Origin: Amorphoplanes friuliensis DSM 7358
Lineage (GTDB): Bacteria > Actinomycetota > Actinomycetes > Mycobacteriales > Micromonosporaceae
Direction of reading: 5' to 3'
Length of the DNA: 64,000 bases
Assembly: GCF_000494755.1 (NCBI RefSeq)
Contig: NC_022657.1
Span: 7,036,001-7,100,000, forward strand
Both the position numbers and the translations under genes were made by a program. Of the stretch, positions 62,601-64,000 are shown piece by piece. The stretch's first letter is position 1. Each line of letters starts with the position of its first letter. The notes beneath the pieces were generated by a model. The model was not told the origin of the DNA, did no database searches, and saw only the letters and a list, made by a program, of their open reading frames with translations.

Positions 62601-63513
62601 CGACAACGTCACCGACGCTACGTATCACGGCACCTATCTCGTCTCCACCATCGCACTCATGTTCGCCGGCGGCAAAGGAGCAAAAGGGGCCCCGAAGACC
62701 CCCAAAACTGCGCTCGCCGACGGCGTAGAGGGAAGCGCAGCCCGGCGAGGCAAGCCCGAAGGCTGCCTTAACAGCTTCGCACCGAGCACGCTGGTCATGA
62801 TGGGTGACGGTTCGAAGAAGCCCATCGGAGAAATCAAAGAGAACGACCTCGTCCTGGCCACCGATCCGGACACGGGCCGCACCGAGGCCCGACCGGTCGT
62901 CGCTACACACGTCAACGATGACACCGAGCTCACCGATCTAACGATCCGCAGCGCCTCCGGTGCGCATTCGACGATCGAGACAACACAGGAACACCCCTTC
63001 TGGGACGCTGAACAGAAGGCTTGGCGTCACGCCGAGGACCTCGCAGCCGGAACACCCCTCCTCACGGCGGACAAATCCCGCACCCTGGTTGCTTCAGCCA
63101 AGTCCTACGTTGGCCGCCGCTTCATGTACAACCTCACTGTCGCCGACATCCACACGTACTATGTGCTCGCCGACAACACCCCGATCCTCGTTCACAATAC
63201 GAATTGTGGAAACCTCTTCAAGGGTGACGGTTGGCAGCACGTGCTAAATGAACATGTAGACGGAAGCCCAGGGGTTGCCCCAGGAAACACCACATTCTCG
63301 AACTATTTGAATTTGGATGACATCGGAGGCTTGATTGAGGACACTGTCAGAACTCGCGGAGTTCCGAATACTCCTGATCCATTGACGGGGATTTCCCGAG
63401 ATGGGACGAAGCATACAGTGGACTTTGAATACCCTGTCGGATCCCGCGGCGAGACGTCAGTAGAAGTAATCTTGAACACTGATGGATCAATCCGTACCGC
63501 ATACCCGAGGTGA
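56629..63513 (+). CDS. RHS-repeat polymorphic toxin with HINT domain and C-terminal toxin
   Basis: 2294 residues from ATG 56629 (AGGAGA about 8 nt upstream). Signal peptide, an N-terminal beta region with SpvB-like features (GGGSPGVSLSYSSASVDGRS), then some 1300 residues of YD/RHS repeats. The RHS core ends at about 1833 (YDPTLGRFISVDPIQDL, DPTGL). A Gly/Asn/Asp-rich linker and a pretoxin helical region lead to a HINT domain (about 2046-2190) that begins with Cys2046 (GCLNSFAPSTLV) and ends in LVHN. HINT domains cut after that Asn to free the ~100-residue toxin (2193-2294, GWQHVLNEHV...GSIRTAYPR). Its His residues and final beta-strands with a TAYP end resemble BECR-fold RNases. Contact-dependent antagonism is the expected role. 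The immunity-like gene follows after 4 bp. Confidence 0.88.
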   Translation: MSRVPRPYVIGRLARATRIRLVCAAALSGALVASTLSVTPALAEPVKPSHLKAQVEKVDKDGGEIAGVGWKPKAHPEFDPPAPLWPAAGTELVTAAPSGRRAAAAQAARPADVTAKVIDRNTLPERWKAGVVAELSARTAGTTPIVMNYSAFANAYGGDWSSRLRLWQLPACALTTPDKAACSAKPLSSANDSSAMTVTADVAVPATNAAEATPTMVALAAGPSGASGDFAATPLSASSSWSAGSSTGGFSWSYPMRTPPSIGGGSPGVSLSYSSASVDGRSSATNNQPSWIGEGFEYSPGFIERRYVPCAEDEKGEDNNPTYTGDLCWRSNNATLSLAGSSTELVFQEGKGWHARTEDGSKIERLTGADNADDNGEHWKVTTTDGTQYFFGLNKLPGQSAATDSAWTVPVYGNHAGEPGHDTKFSDSRLTQAWRWNLDYAIDAHGETTSFWYDKETNQYAAEATESKNVSYVRGGTLTRIDYGTWDRGSSDRSVKALAQVNFSTADRCTSDCSDHDKWKDTPWDQECKAGATTCEDFSPTFWSTKRLAEVRTRIWDTTKTTPAWQDVDSYALKHSFPSPGDGEKGGLWLDSIVHTGHVGGTATFPAITFEPDPKQNRVQTPTSTTDNWQRLSNIYTETGARIQVTYSKADCTTDDLPSSPQNNDRLCYPVIGPNPLDPDGPDITEWWHKYVVEHVSETDGQYVGGHQVPPKNTYYTYGGKPAWHYADDDGLSKPKRKTWNQFRGYASVTTKVGDTNQTLTTTKYMRGMHGDREAPAGGTTSVTVPASLGTETVYDEDQFAGMVREQIVYNGTDDKPVNKIVNVPWRSDPTASRTINGDTVTARYTGTRVTYKGTALGVDGSRGWRVTSSQSTFDDTYGVATSVQENGDVAKTGDEKCTSTTYNRNTDKNIVTLPRRVTVTTLPCGTAPTTTDHIISDTRSFYDTAGSDATAPTRGDLTRTDVLRNWTAAAGTTWLTTATATFDSYGRRLTATDPLRGNTTTSVYTPDNSLGTKRADTTQAGWTTTTDFHPAWASPTKITDQNNRVTEATYDALGRTSQVWDQGWPRAQSPDRPSVKYTYSFDPERKNYPYIKTESLNAGGGTNVAYDIYDGLLRPRQTQTASAVDGLRVVTDTLYDRYGRVEMTYAAHSEPGAPTGTLWAEPEWSVPTQSLMLYDRAGRATASVFRSGDGVANVLSKWRTTTTYEGDRSTVVPPDGATPTTTLTDAVGRTVELRQYTTDAGPAGAYEATKYTHNSKDQLVTVADTADNRWTYKFDVRGRQIESVDPDKGRTTSTYNDAGDLTSTTDARGEVLAYAYDTLGRKTGLYDDTVADANKRIEWKYDKLYTGSPIKGQLTEAIRYDNGNAYKWQAVGFNQRYQIAGEQWVIPAAETGLGKTYAYGHGYSTYTGAPTTLTYPPGGDQVTETVTTKYDARTGLPYGLETNLPQVNTYVTGQQYSAYGEPTITTMETGSGVHTEQSVSYELDTRRPHRITVKPETASSAVSDRVYTYQEAGSPLSITDTPANGQADKQCFDYDQLQRLTSAWTPKTEVSCGSAPSVDNLSGPAPYWLAWKIDKLGNRTEEISHTASGDTTRAYGVPTPGPNVVRPHAVTSMTTTPPGQTVGSTAAYGYDNTGNMITRPGATATQTLTWNSEGKAAKIVEGSQTTTNLYDANGARLIRRDAGGTTLYLPGMEIRRTVSGSTAVQTGTRYYTFNGATVASRTTGQQSLTWLFNDHQGTQQIAVNAYNQQVTTRRQQPYGNPRGTAPAWPNNKGFVGGDNDPTGLTHLGAREYDPTLGRFISVDPIQDLSDPQQWNAYSYSGNDPIGHSDPTGLRDDDLFYGEIGAGFKENPDGSSDNGDGDGGGNGDGGGNGDGGGNNGGDGGGTGNSGTSSGNGGKSSVGSVIGAGLKAQLDAGFDATLGAAQGIYSLFESAYHQGVADGTAIGNGDMTVWQALWGQTKRTWNSAPGMGGSTWNMLKGLYAHGEAAVTADNVTDATYHGTYLVSTIALMFAGGKGAKGAPKTPKTALADGVEGSAARRGKPEGCLNSFAPSTLVMMGDGSKKPIGEIKENDLVLATDPDTGRTEARPVVATHVNDDTELTDLTIRSASGAHSTIETTQEHPFWDAEQKAWRHAEDLAAGTPLLTADKSRTLVASAKSYVGRRFMYNLTVADIHTYYVLADNTPILVHNTNCGNLFKGDGWQHVLNEHVDGSPGVAPGNTTFSNYLNLDDIGGLIEDTVRTRGVPNTPDPLTGISRDGTKHTVDFEYPVGSRGETSVEVILNTDGSIRTAYPR
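62215..62250. repeat. 18-bp tandem repeat encoding the Gly-rich linker
   Basis: Two exact copies of GGCGGAGGTAATGGCGAC (62215-62232, 62233-62250), with degenerate copies on both sides, encode GGGNGD repeats. In-frame slippage would vary the spacing between RHS cage and toxin module. Confidence 0.75.
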
Positions 63514-63517
63514 TCGT

Positions 63518-63997
63518 ATGGATGAATTTTCCCTGCGCTGGCGTATTACAGGTTCTGGCTCAGCAACGTTCTGCCTGGATCTCCGAGAGGAAACGGTCGA
63601 AATCCATACGACCTACGTCGGTGACGGTTTAGGTTCTGTTCTGCAAGCGGCCCTGGACCTGCAGGGCGGTTCTAGCTCGGCGATAGCATTTCTGCCGGCA
63701 GAACCGGGAGGCTCCTGTCTGTTCTTCGGCGGTGCCAGCTCGCGCGTGTACCTGCAGATTGTTGATTTTCAAGACATGTCTTCGGAAGATGGACGGTGGG
63801 GCGGTGGTCGTCTTCGATGGAATGGCCATGTGAGCGTCGACCGCTTTGTCCGTCAGGCAGCAACCATGGCTGAAGATGTCTTGGCCGAATATCAAGACGC
63901 GGCATCTTATCGTGTTGCTTGGGGAGGAATTCCGTTCCCGGTAGACAATATTCGGCGTCTACGGGATCGCATAGGCGACGATCGCGGCCTTCGATGA
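63518..63997 (+). CDS. Putative immunity protein for the RHS toxin
   Basis: 159 residues from ATG 63518, with GAGGTGA 5 nt upstream and only 4 bp after the toxin stop; the frame continues upstream into the toxin gene. Small, cytosolic, mostly beta in the first half (EFSLRWRITGSGSATFCLDL, IHTTYVGDGLGSVLQAAL) and helical at the end (VDRFVRQAATMAEDVLAEYQD). Position directly after a polymorphic toxin is the main evidence for immunity function. Base composition is clearly lower in GC than the RHS body, and codon 38 is a rare TTA leucine (63629-63631), pointing to separate acquisition and possible bldA-type translational control. Confidence 0.7.
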   Translation: MDEFSLRWRITGSGSATFCLDLREETVEIHTTYVGDGLGSVLQAALDLQGGSSSAIAFLPAEPGGSCLFFGGASSRVYLQIVDFQDMSSEDGRWGGGRLRWNGHVSVDRFVRQAATMAEDVLAEYQDAASYRVAWGGIPFPVDNIRRLRDRIGDDRGLR

Positions 63998-64000
63998 CGC

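Overview
The window is high-GC actinomycete chromosome. Strongly C/G-ending codons, frequent GTG and some TTG starts, 4-nt stop/start overlaps, ECF sigma factors of the SigE family, ricin-lectin-tagged polysaccharidases, roadblock/LC7 proteins and large LamG/RHS genes fit a filamentous actinobacterium, most plausibly Micromonosporaceae (Actinoplanes-like). The taxon is an inference. No rRNA, tRNA, CRISPR array or complete insertion sequence was recognised.

Layout. 0-3 kb: C-terminal part of a GH26-type mannanase, a secreted IPT/TIG protein and a membrane-anchored protein. 3-6 kb: a patatin-like hydrolase, then an ECF sigma factor flanked by two paralogous exported proteins. Both transcription units start from mirror-image ECF promoters built on one palindrome. 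5.9-7.5 kb: sulfite-oxidase-like molybdoenzyme, ferredoxin-reductase-like flavoprotein and DUF6510 protein in one overlapping operon. 8-11 kb: SGNH esterase, and an SDR/TetR divergon with three operator-like sites. 12-17 kb: a divergent EF-Tu (EF-Tu3 type), an L,D-transpeptidase, a receptor Ser/Thr kinase and an APH-like kinase. 17-22 kb: a hybrid histidine kinase converging on a leftward cluster of roadblock/LC7-type proteins. 22-24 kb: GH88/GH105 hydrolase plus an atypical PRPP synthetase. 24-33 kb: a second ABC ATPase, then an OsmC / ATPase / two ~1000-residue FtsX-type permease operon and CorA. 33-39 kb: alginate-lyase-like PL7 enzyme, LLM flavoprotein, a GIDE-like membrane protein and a six-repeat paired-cysteine surface protein with a coupled partner. 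39-44 kb: HtrA protease / MoxR / DUF58 / VWA / VWA operon. 44-49 kb: dapE-like deacylase and a one-module NRPS with altered adenylation motifs. 49-52 kb: MFS transporter and GH16-ricin glucanase. 52.8-64 kb: a LamG surface protein and a 2294-residue RHS polymorphic toxin with a HINT releasing domain, a C-terminal toxin and an adjacent immunity-like gene in lower-GC DNA.

How it fits together. GH26, GH88/105, PL7 and GH16 enzymes suggest a saprophyte feeding on plant and algal polysaccharides. Envelope functions (L,D-transpeptidase, MacB-like exporter, MoxR/VWA/HtrA, ECF-regulated exported pair) and antagonism or self-protection (RHS toxin, EF-Tu3, NRPS) make up most of the rest. The most unusual items are the symmetric ECF divergon, the EF-Tu paralogue carrying residues equivalent to known elfamycin-resistance substitutions, the GTPase-less roadblock cluster, the NRPS lacking the A10 lysine, and the RHS-HINT toxin/immunity cassette.
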